From assembly GCA_002172915.1 (NCBI GenBank), contig NHBW01000005.1:78466-142465 (forward strand): a stretch of 64,000 nucleotides of DNA, read 5' to 3'. Below are positions 8,498-19,061 of the stretch, piece by piece. The position numbers were made by a program, and so were the translations under genes. Origin of the DNA: Hyphomonas sp. TMED17 (GTDB lineage: Bacteria; Pseudomonadota; Alphaproteobacteria; Caulobacterales; Hyphomonadaceae). Each line of letters begins with the position of its first letter. The first letter of the stretch is position 1. The notes under the pieces are model-generated. The model ran no database searches. It was given only the letters and a program-made list of their open reading frames with translations, and had not been told where the DNA came from.

Positions 8498-9802
8498 ATG
8501 GCTGATACGATGTCAGGGATCGACCCTAATGATGAACTTAATAATCTGAACATGTCAGAAGAGGCCCGGCCTCTTTACGAACATGTGAAGAAATTCATAG
8601 CCGACGTAGTAACGCCGATGTCGGAAGAGTTCCATGAGCTCGGCAAAGATAATGACGATATCTGGAGTTATGCGCCCGGTCAGTTGGAGTGCCTCGAGAA
8701 AGCCAAGGATGAAGCCAAACGTCAGGGGCTGTGGAATTTCTTCCTGCCGGATGCCGAAACCGGCGAAGGTTTAAGCAACCTCGATTATGCTTATATCGCG
8801 GCAGAGCTTGGCAAGAATTCACTGGCCTCCGAGACAATGAACTGTTCCGCACCGGACACTGGCAATATGGAAGTTCTGGAGCGTGTCGGAACGCCGGCTC
8901 AGAAAGAACAATGGTTGAAGCCATTGCTCGAAGGCAAAATCCGCTCGGCGTTTGCCATGACCGAGCCAGCCATCCCGTCTTCTGATGCGAAAAATGTATC
9001 GACCAGTGCGGTTCTTGACGGTGATGAGTGGGTTATCAATGGCGAGAAATTCTACATTTCAGGTGCCGGTGATCCGCGTTGTAAGATTATGATTACGATG
9101 GTGAAAACCAGCCCGGATGCGCCGGCGCACAAGCAGCAGTCGCAAATCCTGGTGCCAATCGACACACCCGGTGTGAAAATCCTGGGCCCGATGCATGTTT
9201 TCGGAAATCCGGATGCGCCGCACGGCCATATGCATATCCTGTTTGATAATGTGCGTGTGCCAAAAGAGAATATGCTGCTCGGTGAAGGCCGCGGCTTTGA
9301 AATTTCTCAGCTTCGTCTTGGGCCAGGCCGGATCCATCACTGTATGCGGTCGATTGGTGCTGCCGAGAAGGCGCTCGATATGATGGTGATCCGCGGATCG
9401 ACCGGACGCAAAGCGTTTGGCAATGATCTGATTAAGCTTGGCGGCAATCTTGAGAAAGTATCCCGCGCACGGATCGAAATTGAAGCAATGCGCATGATGG
9501 TCCTGAAGGCTGCCAAAGCGATGGATGTGCTCGGCAACCGCGAGGCGCGTGTCTGGATTTCAATGGTCAAGGCGATGGTGCCAGAGCGGGTGTGCGCAAT
9601 TATTGATGACGCGATCCAGATCCACGGCGCAACGGGTGTTTCGCAGTGGACACCACTAGCCCAAATGTATGCGGGACAACGGACTCTGCGTTTGGCTGAC
9701 GGACCGGATGAGGTGCACCACATGGTTGTTGGTCGCGCCGAGCTGAGCAAGTATTCGGGGGAAGAAGAAGACCCGGCAATGGCTGCAGTATGGCGTAAAT
9801 AG
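8498..9802 (+). CDS. Acyl-CoA dehydrogenase, ACAD10/11-like type
   Basis: A 434-residue dehydrogenase that differs from the two genes before it. It has an extended, acidic N-terminus (about 1-30), the FAMTEPAIPSSDAKN substrate-binding stretch, GEKFYISGAGDP, and the C-terminal signature ADGPDEVHHMVVGRAEL. The DGPDEVH motif, with an Asp where other families have Glu, and RLGPGRIHHCMR are characteristic of the ACAD10/ACAD11-type group, which is linked to oxidation of long or modified acyl-CoAs. ATG 8498 is preceded by GAGGAAG. The 76-bp gap to the previous gene and the terminator just after it suggest it is the last gene of the cluster. The exact substrate cannot be told. Confidence 0.9.
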   Translation: MADTMSGIDPNDELNNLNMSEEARPLYEHVKKFIADVVTPMSEEFHELGKDNDDIWSYAPGQLECLEKAKDEAKRQGLWNFFLPDAETGEGLSNLDYAYIAAELGKNSLASETMNCSAPDTGNMEVLERVGTPAQKEQWLKPLLEGKIRSAFAMTEPAIPSSDAKNVSTSAVLDGDEWVINGEKFYISGAGDPRCKIMITMVKTSPDAPAHKQQSQILVPIDTPGVKILGPMHVFGNPDAPHGHMHILFDNVRVPKENMLLGEGRGFEISQLRLGPGRIHHCMRSIGAAEKALDMMVIRGSTGRKAFGNDLIKLGGNLEKVSRARIEIEAMRMMVLKAAKAMDVLGNREARVWISMVKAMVPERVCAIIDDAIQIHGATGVSQWTPLAQMYAGQRTLRLADGPDEVHHMVVGRAELSKYSGEEEDPAMAAVWRK

Positions 9803-9830
9803 CATAGCAGGCAAGCACTGTTTAAACCGA

Positions 9831-9866
9831 ATGGCTGGCGCAGGATCTGCTCCAGCCATTTTTTTA
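9831..9866 (+). terminator. Rho-independent terminator after the dehydrogenase cluster
   Basis: ATGGCTGG at 9831-9838 pairs perfectly with CCAGCCAT at 9852-9859 and is followed by a run of T with one A. It begins 28 bp after the stop of the third dehydrogenase gene. Confidence 0.88.
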
Positions 9867-10239
9867 TTCGTCACGATGATTTGCCACGTGTCGCGCTTGC
9901 GAGGATCGGGCTGTTGAGGCCGGGCTGTTGGAGAGCGAGCTGGCGTGGCGTTGTCATACTGATGGTTGTGATGCCGATATTCGCGCCGCGGCCAGGGTCA
10001 TTCGGGTCAGGCTCACGGTTAAAATGCTCGAGTTTGTCATTGCTTCTCGGCGCTATGGTGACGCCGCACTGACAGGTTCGGTGCTTGATGCCGGCGTCGT
10101 TTGTAGGCTGGGTTACACAATCTCGCCGAAGGTCGGCCACCGCCGGCGGGCGATCAAAATATAATACGCTCTCAGCATGGAGGCTCTAGCCAATGAGCGT
10201 ATTCGAACCTAAACAGACGGATCTTCAAAAACGACTGGA
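9867..10239. other. Intergenic region upstream of proS, no supported gene
   Basis: After the terminator, 373 bp separate the dehydrogenase cluster from proS. Open frames exist on both strands (for example minus 9871-10140), but they lack a ribosome binding site and a protein-like pattern. The stretch presumably contains the promoter of the proS-lol-dnaE group. Confidence 0.5.
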
Positions 10240-11571
10240 ATGACTATGCGCCTGTCCCGCTTTTTTCTGCCTGTAACCAAAGATGCTCCGGCAGACGCGA
10301 CGATTATATCCCATCAATTGATGCTTCGGACTGGGATGGTTCGTCAGAATGGTGCAGGTATATATTCATGGTTGCCGCTTGGTTATCGCGTATTGAAAAA
10401 GATTGAGCAGATCGTCAGAGAAGAAATGGACCGCGCGGGCGCCATCGAAATGCTGATGCCGACGCTTCAGCAGGCTGATCTCTGGCGCGAGAGCGGGCGT
10501 TATGAGGATTATGGTCAGGAGATGTTGCGGATCACCGACCGGCACGACCGGGATATGTTGTACGGCCCGACCAATGAAGAGATGATCACGGACATTTTTC
10601 GGAGCTATGTAAAAAGCTATAAGCAGCTACCGATAAATCTGTATCATCAGCAGTGGAAATTCCGCGACGAGGTTCGTCCAAGATTTGGCGTTATGCGCGG
10701 GCGAGAGTTTCTGATGAAGGATGCATACAGCTTTGATGTTGATGAGCAGAGTGCACGAATATCGTATCAGAGAATGTTTGCCGCTTATCTGAACACGTTT
10801 TCACGCTTGGGTGTGACCGCTATTCCGATGCAAGCCGATCCAGGCCCGATTGGCGGGGATCTGAGTCATGAATTTCTTATTTTGGCCAGCAGCGGCGAAA
10901 GCGCTGTGTTCTGCGACCGGAATATCCTAAATGTACCGCCACCCGGTGCGAATTTTGATTTCAATGATGAAGCGGCGCTGTCTGACGAGTTTGCAAGGCG
11001 CACGCAATATTATGCTGCGACTGAAGAAAAGCATGATGCCGAGGCATTCGCCGGTATTCCCGAAGACAGGCGGATCGAGGCGCGCGGCGTCGAGGTCGGC
11101 CATATTTTCTATTTCGGGACAAAATATTCGGCGCCGATGAAGGCCGAAGTCCAGATGCCTGACTCAGGACTTCAGACGATTCATGGCGGCAGTTATGGTA
11201 TTGGCGTGTCGAGACTTGTCGGCGCAATAATTGAGGCATCGCACGATGATTCCGGGATTATCTGGCCAGCCGCGGTCAGCCCGTTTGATGTCGGTCTGAT
11301 TTCGATGAAACCAGATGATCCGGCGGTCGGAGCAGCTGCTGAGCAAGCCTATCAGGCATTGATGTCGGCCGGAAAGGATGTGCTGTATGATGAAACCAGC
11401 GACCGGGCGGGGCCGAAATTCAAGCGTATGGATCTGATTGGGCTGCCCTGGCAGATGACGATTGGTCCACGCGGTGTTAAAGAGGGTAAAGTTGAACTTA
11501 AGAACCGGGCGAGTGGCGAAAAGCTGGACTTGATTTTAGATGCTGCAATCGCGCATATGGATAAGGATTAG
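10240..11571 (+). CDS. proS: Prolyl-tRNA synthetase, short form without the editing insertion
   Basis: A 443-residue class II synthetase that charges tRNA-Pro. Motif 1 region [23 protein letters not shown], motif 2 around [28 protein letters not shown], motif 3 in [11 protein letters not shown]. The C-terminal anticodon-binding domain starts at about residue 345. The E. coli enzyme is about 570 residues because of a ~180-residue editing domain inserted between motifs 2 and 3. Here that insert is missing, as is usual in alphaproteobacteria, so Ala-tRNA-Pro would have to be cleared by a separate protein that is not in this window. It precedes the lol genes by 4 bp and is the first gene of the group. 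Confidence 0.97.
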   Translation: MTMRLSRFFLPVTKDAPADATIISHQLMLRTGMVRQNGAGIYSWLPLGYRVLKKIEQIVREEMDRAGAIEMLMPTLQQADLWRESGRYEDYGQEMLRITDRHDRDMLYGPTNEEMITDIFRSYVKSYKQLPINLYHQQWKFRDEVRPRFGVMRGREFLMKDAYSFDVDEQSARISYQRMFAAYLNTFSRLGVTAIPMQADPGPIGGDLSHEFLILASSGESAVFCDRNILNVPPPGANFDFNDEAALSDEFARRTQYYAATEEKHDAEAFAGIPEDRRIEARGVEVGHIFYFGTKYSAPMKAEVQMPDSGLQTIHGGSYGIGVSRLVGAIIEASHDDSGIIWPAAVSPFDVGLISMKPDDPAVGAAAEQAYQALMSAGKDVLYDETSDRAGPKFKRMDLIGLPWQMTIGPRGVKEGKVELKNRASGEKLDLILDAAIAHMDKD

Positions 11572-11575
11572 AAAT

Positions 11576-12847
11576 ATGGCAGGAACCGTTCCGTTTTGCG
11601 CTGCAGAACGGATGCTGGCTTGGCGATATCTAAGAGCGAAGAGGTCACAAGGCGGCGTCTCTCTCATTTCGATCATATCCTTTGTCGGGATTATGCTGGC
11701 TGTTATGGCGTTGATCGTCGTTATGTCGATCATGAACGGTTTTCGTTCGACACTGCTTAACGCTTTGCTTGGCGGGCAAGGGCACGTTTTTGTTCAAGTG
11801 ATTGACCAGCCAGCCGAGGAAGTCGACCTTTTGTCGAACCAGATCGCAGCGATTGAGGGTGTCTCAAGTGCCTCTCCAATGATTGAAGAACAGGTTCTGG
11901 CCAGCACTGACTATGCGAAAATCGGCGCTGCAGTGCGGGGGGTAAGGCTATCGGACCTCGATCATCTGCCTTTCCTCGAAAATGGTACGGCAAAGGCTGT
12001 GCAGGATGGATTTGGGTCCGGTCGGAATGGCGGCAATCTGATATATGTCGGCCGGTTCCTGGCAAATGATCTCGGTGTTCTGCCCGGTGACCGCTTGACC
12101 CTGATTGCGCCGGAAGGCACCAAAGGGCCATTTGGTGTGACCCCGCGCCGGAAAACATATATTGTAGCCGACACGTTCGAAACCGGCAGCGTCGAACTCG
12201 ATAAATTATACATTCTGATGCCGATGGTGCAGTCGCAACTGTTTTTCAATATTCCGGCAGCGTATGAGTTTATCGATGTTCGCTTGGACGACCCCTTGGC
12301 GACTGAAACGTCGAAACAGGCGATTGGCGAACTCACCACCGGTCATTTCATTATTGATGACTGGAAACGGCAGCGGGCGAGCTATCTCGGCGCACTCAAT
12401 GCCGAACGCAGCATGATGCGACTGGTCATGCTGATACTGATCACGATTACGGCGCTGAACATTATCACCGGTGTTGTCATGCTGGTTAAGAACAAGACCC
12501 GGGATATTGCAATTCTGCGGACCATTGGTGCCTCGCGGGGGGCGCTGATGCGCGTATTTATTATGATTGGTGCCATACTGGGACTGACCGGGGCGTTGTT
12601 CGGTCTGGCCCTGGGCGTTGCGACTGTACTGAATATTGGCACCGTTGAAGCGGTTATAAGTTTTATAATCGGCCGGGAGATTTTTCCGCCTGATGTTTAT
12701 GGTCTACAGGGGCTTCCTGCAGAGTTGGATTGGGCCGAGGCGATTTTCACCACATTGTGGGCGATGGCGATGTCGATCCTGGTGACTGTCTGGCCGGCCT
12801 GGTCGGCGGCAAAGCTTGATCCTGTCGAAGCGTTGAGGTTCGGGTGA
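11576..12847 (+). CDS. lolC: Lipoprotein-releasing ABC transporter permease LolC/LolE
   Basis: A 423-residue inner-membrane protein. It starts at ATG 11576, four bases after the proS stop; the frame extends further upstream but inside proS. The N-terminal AAERMLAWRYLRAKR segment leads into the first membrane helix (about 25-50), followed by a large periplasmic domain (about 50-270) and three C-terminal helices of the FtsX type. The MKNKTRDIAILRTIGAS-like stretch at about 300 is the coupling motif of the LolCE family. It extracts mature lipoproteins from the inner membrane for transfer to LolA. Only one permease gene is present, as usual in alphaproteobacteria, where a homodimer replaces LolC plus LolE; the name lolC rather than lolE is a convention. 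Confidence 0.93.
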   Translation: MAGTVPFCAAERMLAWRYLRAKRSQGGVSLISIISFVGIMLAVMALIVVMSIMNGFRSTLLNALLGGQGHVFVQVIDQPAEEVDLLSNQIAAIEGVSSASPMIEEQVLASTDYAKIGAAVRGVRLSDLDHLPFLENGTAKAVQDGFGSGRNGGNLIYVGRFLANDLGVLPGDRLTLIAPEGTKGPFGVTPRRKTYIVADTFETGSVELDKLYILMPMVQSQLFFNIPAAYEFIDVRLDDPLATETSKQAIGELTTGHFIIDDWKRQRASYLGALNAERSMMRLVMLILITITALNIITGVVMLVKNKTRDIAILRTIGASRGALMRVFIMIGAILGLTGALFGLALGVATVLNIGTVEAVISFIIGREIFPPDVYGLQGLPAELDWAEAIFTTLWAMAMSILVTVWPAWSAAKLDPVEALRFG

Positions 12848-13527
12848 TGTCGGTTGTTCTGGAACTTAAAGATATTGTGCGGGAATATCATTCTGATGCG
12901 GGGGTGCTGCGGGTTTTGGATGGTGCGGACCTGACTCTGAAAAAGGGCGAGATTGTCGGCCTGATCGGGCCTTCAGGATCAGGTAAATCGACATTGCTGC
13001 ACACGGCCGGGCTGCTCGAGCGGGCCGAGCGTGGCGGGATAATATTTGACGGTCGCGATTGCGTCTCGATCAGTGATCGTGAACGTACCCGGCTGCGGCG
13101 TAAAAAGCTCGGTTTTGTTTACCAGTTTCATCACTTGCTGCCCGAGTTCGATGCCAGAGATAATATCGCAATGCCACTGATGATTGACGGGGTCAGTCGG
13201 AAAGACGCACGCAAGGCCGCCGAGCGATTGCTTGAGCATATGGGATTGAGTTCGCGGGCGCGGCATCAACCGGCCCAACTGTCAGGTGGCGAACAGCAGC
13301 GGGTAGCGATTGCAAGAGCATTGATTAATGACCCGCAACTCGTCATTGCCGATGAACCGACGGGCAATCTGGACCCGGCGACTACTAGCAATGTTTTTGA
13401 GAGCTTCATCCAGCGCGCGGCGAGCGGCAATTCGGCCGTGCTGATAGCGACGCACAATCATGATCTGGTGCAGCATATGGACCGGGTTCTGACGCTGAAA
13501 AACGGGAAACTCACAGACTTTGTCTGA
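12847..13527 (+). CDS. lolD: Lipoprotein-releasing ABC transporter ATP-binding protein
   Basis: A 226-residue ABC ATPase. Walker [10 protein letters not shown] at about residue 40, Q-loop [11 protein letters not shown], signature [15 protein letters not shown], Walker [13 protein letters not shown] and H-loop ATHNHDL are all intact. FHHLLPEF after the Q-loop is typical of LolD. The ATG overlaps the last base of the lolC stop; a GTG three bases earlier would give a 4-base overlap, so translational coupling is certain but the exact first codon is not. It powers lipoprotein release by the permease encoded just upstream. Confidence 0.96.
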   Translation: MSVVLELKDIVREYHSDAGVLRVLDGADLTLKKGEIVGLIGPSGSGKSTLLHTAGLLERAERGGIIFDGRDCVSISDRERTRLRRKKLGFVYQFHHLLPEFDARDNIAMPLMIDGVSRKDARKAAERLLEHMGLSSRARHQPAQLSGGEQQRVAIARALINDPQLVIADEPTGNLDPATTSNVFESFIQRAASGNSAVLIATHNHDLVQHMDRVLTLKNGKLTDFV

Positions 13528-13614
13528 GGGACGCTTTTGTAAAACGGCGCCGTCGGTTACGGTAATCGCAGATCGGTAGGTTTTAGTTTTTTGCAATCGA
13601 GGGGGCATGTGGCC

Positions 13615-16600
13615 ATGTCTGGTCCGGCTTTCATACATCTCGCCGTGCGGACGAGCTTTTCGCTGCTCGAAAGCATGATAGGCAGCAAGGCGTTGACGGC
13701 ATGGTGTGCCGAGCAAAAAATGCCGGCTGTTGCGGTTACAGATCGCAACAATCTGTTTGGCGCTCTGGAGCTTTCGGAAAGCTTGTCGGCAGCCGGTATC
13801 CAGCCAATCATGGCGTGTTGTTTTGATGTTCATTCCGGGGTTTACGGCGAGACCGTAAGCCGTGTTTCAATCTATGCGCAGAATGAGCAGGGCTATAAAC
13901 GGCTAATGGCTTTGTCCTCGGCGGCCTATCTGGACAATGATGATGGCGTGCCGCGCTTGTTAAGGTCAAAGCTGTTGGAGGCGACCGACGGTCTGATTAT
14001 CCTGACTGGCGGCTCCGAAGGGGCTGTGGCAAAGGCCCTCTTGAAGGATAAGGTGGATATTGCCCGGGCCGAACTGGCGGATATTGCGGCCCATTTTCCC
14101 GGTCGTTGTTATGTCGAAATTACCCGACATGGAACCAAGGCCGAACGCTTGTGCGAGGCTGGTCTGCTCGATCTCGCCTACGAGCTGGAATTGCCAATCG
14201 TTGCAACTCATGATGCCAGATATCTAAAGCCGACAGACGCCGAAGCGCACGACGCGATGATGTGTATTGCCAACGGCACTTATATTGGCGTTGATGACCG
14301 TCCGAGCGTGGCGCCCGAACAGTTCTTGAAGACCGCAAAGCAAATGCAGGACGCTTTTGCCGATTTACCCGAAGCTCTGGATTCAACGGTCGAGATCGCA
14401 CGCCGGTGTGGGGTCCGGGCACGTACGCATGCGCCTATATTGCCGAATTTTGGCGATGGCTCGCGTTCTGAGGATGAGGAGCTCAGAGTGCAGGCCGAAC
14501 GCGGTTTGCAGGAACGGCTAGATCAGGCGAGCAAGATTTATGCATCATCTGACGCTTATTTTGAGCGGCTGGATTACGAGCTGACCATTATCAACCGGAT
14601 GGGGTTTCCGGGCTATTTTCTGATCGTTTCCGATTTCATCAAATGGGCGAAGGATCAAAAGATTCCGGTCGGGCCGGGACGGGGGTCGGGTGCGGGTTCC
14701 CTAGTTGCATGGGCGTTGACGATTACAGATCTTGATCCGCTCAGATTTGATTTGCTGTTTGAACGCTTTTTGAATCCCGAACGGATATCAATGCCTGATT
14801 TTGATATCGATTTTTGTCAGGAGCGGCGCGGCGAGGTCATCCGCTATGTACGCGATAAATATGGCGTCGACTCGGTTGCAATGATTATCACCTTCGGGAC
14901 GCTACAGGCGAAAGCGGTTGTGCGGGATGTCGGTCGGGTCATGCAGATGAGTTATGGTCAGGTTGACCGGCTGGCAAAGCTGATTCCGTTTAACCCGGCC
15001 AACCCGCCGAAACTGTCAGATGCGATTGCGGATGAGCCGAAATTTAATGATGAGAAAGAGCGCGATCCCCGGGTTGGCGAGTTGCTTGAAAAGGCGCTGG
15101 CGCTCGAGGGGATGTACCGCAATGCCGGAACCCATGCTGCTGGTGTGGTCATAGGAGACCGGCCACTAATCGAAATTGCGCCGCTATATCATGATCCGAG
15201 AGCGGATCTACCAGCGACCCAGTTCAACATGAAGTGGGCTGAAGCCAGCGGTCTGGTGAAATTTGACTTTCTCGGTTTGAAGACTCTGACAGTGATCGAC
15301 CGGGCGCTGCGTTTTATCAAACGGGACGGATGCGAGATTGGGCCCGGCTGGGACAGCCTTGATGACGAGGCGACTTATCAGCTGATGGCGTCGGGCGAAA
15401 CTCTGGGTGTGTTCCAGCTCGAAGGGCAGGGTATGCGCGATACGCTGCGAAAGGTCCGGCCGGGCAATCTCGAAGACGTTATCGCGATCATATCGCTATA
15501 TCGCCCTGGGCCGATGGATAATATCCTGACCTATGTCAGCGGTAAAGAGGATCCGACGACGATCAAGTATCAGCATGAGGGGCTGAAGCCAATTCTAGAG
15601 GCGACTTATGGTGTTCCGGTCTATCAGGAGCAGGTCATGCGGATGGCGCAGGAAATAGCCGGTTACTCGCTTGGCGAAGCTGACTTGTTGCGGCGTGCAA
15701 TGGGTAAGAAAAAGCTGGAAGAAATGGTCGCCCAACGCCGTCGCTTCATCGATGGCGCGAAAGCCCAGAATGATATTAATGAAAATCTGGCAAATGACAT
15801 CTTTGATACGATGGAAAAATTTGCCGGCTACGGGTTTAACAAATCCCACGCCGCTGCCTATGCGTTGATCGGGTATCAGACGGCCTATCTCAAGCAGTAT
15901 TTTCCGGTCGAATTCCTCGCCGCGTCCATGAGCCTTGATTTGCATAGTACCGACAAGCTGGCAGCATTCTTTCAAGAGGCGCGACGTCTCAAAATTCCGG
16001 TTCACGCCCCGGATGTGAACACGTCTTCGGCCGATTTTGACGTTCGCGATGGTGGCATCGTATATGCTCTTGGCGCCCTCAAGAATGTTGGCCTCGAGGC
16101 AATGATCAAAATGGTCGAAGAGCGTCAGACCAACGGACCTTTCGAGGATATTCATGCATTTGCTGCCCGGGTGGACCCGCGGGCGGTTAACCGGAAGTGT
16201 ATCGAGCAATTAGCACGTGCGGGTGCCTTTGACGGCCTTGATCCGAGCCGGGCGACGATGCACGCTGCTGCCTCCATGTTGGCGGCCGCGGCGAATAATT
16301 CGGCGGAAGACCGGGCTGGCGGGCAGGCCGGTCTGTTTGGTGATGCCGAGCCGGCTATGCAGGTATCGCTTCCGGTCGTTGGCGACTGGAGTAGTCAGGA
16401 ACGGCTGGATCACGAGCTTGCCGCTATTGGTTTTTATTTTAGCGGCCATCCATTGGATGACGTGCTGGACGGTCTCGAGGAAGGGCGGATCACGCTGGCA
16501 ATTGATGTCGCCGAGCGGGCGGTCGATGGCAAACCTCTGGAGCTGTTGGGGATTATCCGGCGACGGGTTGAAAAGCCGGCGCGAAATGGCGGCAAATTTG

Positions 16601-17034
16601 CTTTCTTAACCCTGTCGGATCCGACCGGTGAAGTTGAGATAATGGTGATGCCGGAATTGCTGATGGAGGCGCGGGAGCAGCTGGAGCCGGGGCTCGCAGT
16701 TGTTATCGTAGCGGAAGTCCGGCGCCGGGACGAAGAGATTAGACTTTCGGTGCGGCGAGTGCAGCCCGTCGAAGATGCCCGGATCGGCAAAAAAGCTGCG
16801 GCGCTATCGGTGCATCTTCAAGGGGGTGCGCAGGTTGAACAATTGGCGGCAATTACCGAACGTTTACGATCAGTGCCGGATCAGGACCGAGGCGAGATCT
16901 TTGTCCGGCTCGAAACGCGCTGCGGGCAATTGGTGACACTGAAACTGCCGCATCAGTATGCGACCGGACTTAAAGCATTAAGGGCTTTGAAGACCGCGCC
17001 AGGCGTGTCGCGGGTTGAACATATTTCGAAATAG
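13615..17034 (+). CDS. dnaE: DNA polymerase III alpha subunit
   Basis: A 1139-residue replicative polymerase subunit. I use ATG 13615, preceded by GAGGGGG; a TTG 24 bases earlier is less likely. Order: PHP domain (about 1-270), palm with the PDFDIDF motif at about 394-400 carrying two catalytic aspartates, thumb and fingers, helix-hairpin-helix region, and OB-fold domain (about 975-1060: [29 protein letters not shown]), then a tau-binding C-terminus. The first PHP motif reads VRTSFS, without the histidine of active PHP phosphoesterases, so proofreading presumably depends on a separate epsilon subunit. It lies after lolD with an 87-bp gap, an order shared with other alphaproteobacteria. Confidence 0.97.
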   Translation: MSGPAFIHLAVRTSFSLLESMIGSKALTAWCAEQKMPAVAVTDRNNLFGALELSESLSAAGIQPIMACCFDVHSGVYGETVSRVSIYAQNEQGYKRLMALSSAAYLDNDDGVPRLLRSKLLEATDGLIILTGGSEGAVAKALLKDKVDIARAELADIAAHFPGRCYVEITRHGTKAERLCEAGLLDLAYELELPIVATHDARYLKPTDAEAHDAMMCIANGTYIGVDDRPSVAPEQFLKTAKQMQDAFADLPEALDSTVEIARRCGVRARTHAPILPNFGDGSRSEDEELRVQAERGLQERLDQASKIYASSDAYFERLDYELTIINRMGFPGYFLIVSDFIKWAKDQKIPVGPGRGSGAGSLVAWALTITDLDPLRFDLLFERFLNPERISMPDFDIDFCQERRGEVIRYVRDKYGVDSVAMIITFGTLQAKAVVRDVGRVMQMSYGQVDRLAKLIPFNPANPPKLSDAIADEPKFNDEKERDPRVGELLEKALALEGMYRNAGTHAAGVVIGDRPLIEIAPLYHDPRADLPATQFNMKWAEASGLVKFDFLGLKTLTVIDRALRFIKRDGCEIGPGWDSLDDEATYQLMASGETLGVFQLEGQGMRDTLRKVRPGNLEDVIAIISLYRPGPMDNILTYVSGKEDPTTIKYQHEGLKPILEATYGVPVYQEQVMRMAQEIAGYSLGEADLLRRAMGKKKLEEMVAQRRRFIDGAKAQNDINENLANDIFDTMEKFAGYGFNKSHAAAYALIGYQTAYLKQYFPVEFLAASMSLDLHSTDKLAAFFQEARRLKIPVHAPDVNTSSADFDVRDGGIVYALGALKNVGLEAMIKMVEERQTNGPFEDIHAFAARVDPRAVNRKCIEQLARAGAFDGLDPSRATMHAAASMLAAAANNSAEDRAGGQAGLFGDAEPAMQVSLPVVGDWSSQERLDHELAAIGFYFSGHPLDDVLDGLEEGRITLAIDVAERAVDGKPLELLGIIRRRVEKPARNGGKFAFLTLSDPTGEVEIMVMPELLMEAREQLEPGLAVVIVAEVRRRDEEIRLSVRRVQPVEDARIGKKAAALSVHLQGGAQVEQLAAITERLRSVPDQDRGEIFVRLETRCGQLVTLKLPHQYATGLKALRALKTAPGVSRVEHISK

Positions 17035-17063
17035 GGTTCTGGCGCGTCGGCGTTATGAATAGA

Positions 17064-17118
17064 TAAACCGCCTGTGCGTGCGGTTTACGGTTGCTACCGT
17101 TTGTAAACCGAGTATATA
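17064..17118 (+). promoter_or_regulatory. Probable rpsB promoter with three interlocking inverted-repeat arms
   Basis: TTGCTA (17091-17096), a 16-bp spacer and TATATA (17113-17118) form a reasonable -35/-10 pair about 100 bp before rpsB. Overlapping it are three arms: TAAACCGC (17064-17071), GCGGTTTAC (17080-17088) and GTAAACCG (17103-17110). The middle arm can pair perfectly over 8 bp with either neighbour. This could be an operator, or, if transcription starts further upstream, a leader RNA switch. No T-run follows, so it is not a simple terminator. Confidence 0.45.
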
Positions 17119-17217
17119 CCCGCATTTTAAACTCCGACGCGTGGATATTCCGGTGTTGGTGGCTCAAGTGAGCGCCAATCCCATCCATGCCGGTTAACCG
17201 GATAAAGGAAAATAAAA

Positions 17218-18036
17218 ATGGCTCTGCCTGATTTCAACATGCGTGAACTGCTCGAAGCTGGCGTTCACTTTGGTCACCAAACACATCGCTGGAACCCCAA
17301 GATGAAACCGTTCATCTATGGCGCGCGTTCCGGTATCCATATTCTCGATTTGTCGAAGTCGGTGCCATTATTGCACCAGGCGCTTGTTCAGGTTCGTGAT
17401 ACGGTTGCCAAGGGCGGTCGTATTTTGTTTGTCGGAACCAAACGGCAGGCGGCACAGCCAGTGGCGGAAGCCGCGCAGCGTTGTGCACAGTACTATATGA
17501 ACCATCGCTGGCTCGGTGGCACGCTGACTAACTGGTCAACGGTTTCTAATTCGATCAAGCGTTTGCGTGAGCTGGAAGAGCTACTTGGTGACAAGGATGC
17601 GTCCGGTCTGACCAAGAAAGAGTTGCTCAATCTCGAGCGTGATCGCGAAAAGCTGGACAAGGCACTCGGCGGGATCGCCAATATGGGTGGTCGCCCAGAT
17701 CTGATTTTCGTTGTCGATACAAATAAGGAATCGATTGCGATCAAGGAAGCACGTAAGCTCGGTATTCCGGTTGTTGCGGTTATTGATACCAATTGCGATC
17801 CTGATGATGCTGACTTCCCGTTCCCGGGGAATGATGACGCCGTTCGCGCGATTTCACTTTACTGTAATCTGATTGCAGATGCGGTGATTGATGGTTTGGC
17901 TGAAACATCAATGGATCTTGGCATTGACCTTGGCGAAGCTGAAGACCTCGAACTGCTTGCGGCCGCCGATGTTGCGACCGCTGATGCGGCCGTCGAAGCT
18001 GGCGACGAGGCTAAAACCGACGGCACATCCGTCTGA
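17218..18036 (+). CDS. rpsB: Small ribosomal subunit protein uS2
   Basis: A 272-residue ribosomal protein S2. The start ATG follows GATAAAGGAAAATAAAA. Family signatures are visible: [19 protein letters not shown] at the N-terminus, [21 protein letters not shown], and [12 protein letters not shown] followed by [23 protein letters not shown]. After about residue 235 there is an acidic, Ala-rich tail longer than in E. coli, a common alphaproteobacterial extension. It sits on the 30S subunit near S1. It is transcribed with tsf 31 bp downstream, probably from the promoter at 17091-17118. Confidence 0.98.
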   Translation: MALPDFNMRELLEAGVHFGHQTHRWNPKMKPFIYGARSGIHILDLSKSVPLLHQALVQVRDTVAKGGRILFVGTKRQAAQPVAEAAQRCAQYYMNHRWLGGTLTNWSTVSNSIKRLRELEELLGDKDASGLTKKELLNLERDREKLDKALGGIANMGGRPDLIFVVDTNKESIAIKEARKLGIPVVAVIDTNCDPDDADFPFPGNDDAVRAISLYCNLIADAVIDGLAETSMDLGIDLGEAEDLELLAAADVATADAAVEAGDEAKTDGTSV

Positions 18037-18067
18037 TATTTAATCGGTAAGATCAAAAAGGATATTA

Positions 18068-18970
18068 ATGATGGCACAGATTACCGCCGCCCTCGTTAAA
18101 GCGCTCCGCGACCGCAGCGGAGCCGGTATGATGGACGCAAAAAAGGCGCTCGTCGAAAGTGATGGTGACATGGAAGCCGCCGTTGACTGGCTGCGCGCCA
18201 AAGGTCTTTCAAAAGCTGCGAAGAAGTCGGGCCGTACTGCGGCTGACGGTCTAGTTGCAGTTGTTGTATCTGGTGACAACAAGTCAGGGGCCCTGATCGA
18301 GTTGAACGCCGAGACAGATTTTGTCGCGCGCAACGAGAAGTTTCAGGCCGCAATTGGTGAAATCGCTGAAATCGCACTGTCCACGGATGGTGATGTTGAA
18401 GCTGTTCTGGCGTCTGCCGCACCGGATGGTGATGGTTCGGTTGAGGACATGATCAAACGTCTGGTCGCGACCATTGGTGAGAACATGACTCTTCGTCGGT
18501 CGGCCAAAATTGAAGCTGACAGCGTGTCATGCTATGTCCACAGTGCAGAGGCCGATGGCATGGGCAAGATCGGCGTGCTCGTCGGGCTCAACGGTTCGGG
18601 TGACCTTGCTGAGGCAGGACGTAAAGTTGCGATGCACGTTGCAGCGACCTCACCGGCAGCGGCGACAGTCGCTGATTTGGATCAGGAACTGGTCGAGCGC
18701 GAAAAACAAATTCTGACAGATCAGGCCGTAGAGAGTGGTAAGCCGGCAGAAGTCATCGAGAAGATGATTGGCGGCCGTTTACAGAAATTCTACAAGGAAG
18801 TTGTTCTGGTCGAGCAGCCATTCGTAATGGATCCAGATCAGACTGTTGCCAAGTTCCTGAAGGCCGCTGGTGCCGAGCTGGTTGGCTTCAAAATGTTTAA
18901 GCTGGGTGAAGGCATTGATAAAAAAGAAGACGATTTCGCAGCGGAAGTCGCTTCCATGACGAATGCCTAA
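18068..18970 (+). CDS. tsf: Translation elongation factor Ts
   Basis: A 300-residue guanine nucleotide exchange factor for EF-Tu. The N-terminal UBA-like domain contains ALRDRSGAGMMDAKKAL; the core contains LIELNAETDFVARNEKF, whose TDFVARN stretch inserts next to the nucleotide site of EF-Tu. The second core subdomain carries KIGVLVGL and ends with KFLKAAGAELVGFKMFKLGEGI. ATGATG at 18068 offers two start choices one codon apart after an AAAAAGGA site. The gene ends before a strong terminator, so rpsB-tsf appears to be one transcript. Confidence 0.98.
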   Translation: MMAQITAALVKALRDRSGAGMMDAKKALVESDGDMEAAVDWLRAKGLSKAAKKSGRTAADGLVAVVVSGDNKSGALIELNAETDFVARNEKFQAAIGEIAEIALSTDGDVEAVLASAAPDGDGSVEDMIKRLVATIGENMTLRRSAKIEADSVSCYVHSAEADGMGKIGVLVGLNGSGDLAEAGRKVAMHVAATSPAAATVADLDQELVEREKQILTDQAVESGKPAEVIEKMIGGRLQKFYKEVVLVEQPFVMDPDQTVAKFLKAAGAELVGFKMFKLGEGIDKKEDDFAAEVASMTNA

Positions 18971-18995
18971 ATTCTGAACTTATTTTGACATTGAT

Positions 18996-19030
18996 CCCGG
19001 CTGCTCATGACAGGCAGCCGGGAATCTTTT
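18996..19030 (+). terminator. Rho-independent terminator between tsf and pyrH
   Basis: CCCGGCTGC (18996-19004) pairs with GCAGCCGGG (19014-19022) as a perfect 9-bp GC-rich stem with a 9-nt loop, followed by AATCTTTT. It lies 26 bp after the tsf stop and separates rpsB-tsf from the pyrH-led operon. Confidence 0.85.
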
Positions 19031-19061
19031 ATGTGCAGTTATAGAAACGGGAGGATTCGCA

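Noticed and set aside
9871..10140. 89-codon minus-strand frame upstream of proS
   Set aside because: No ribosome binding site, low-information translation and competing frames on the plus strand.
17064..17088. Hairpin after dnaE as its terminator
   Set aside because: No T-run follows the stem; the arms fit a promoter or leader element better.
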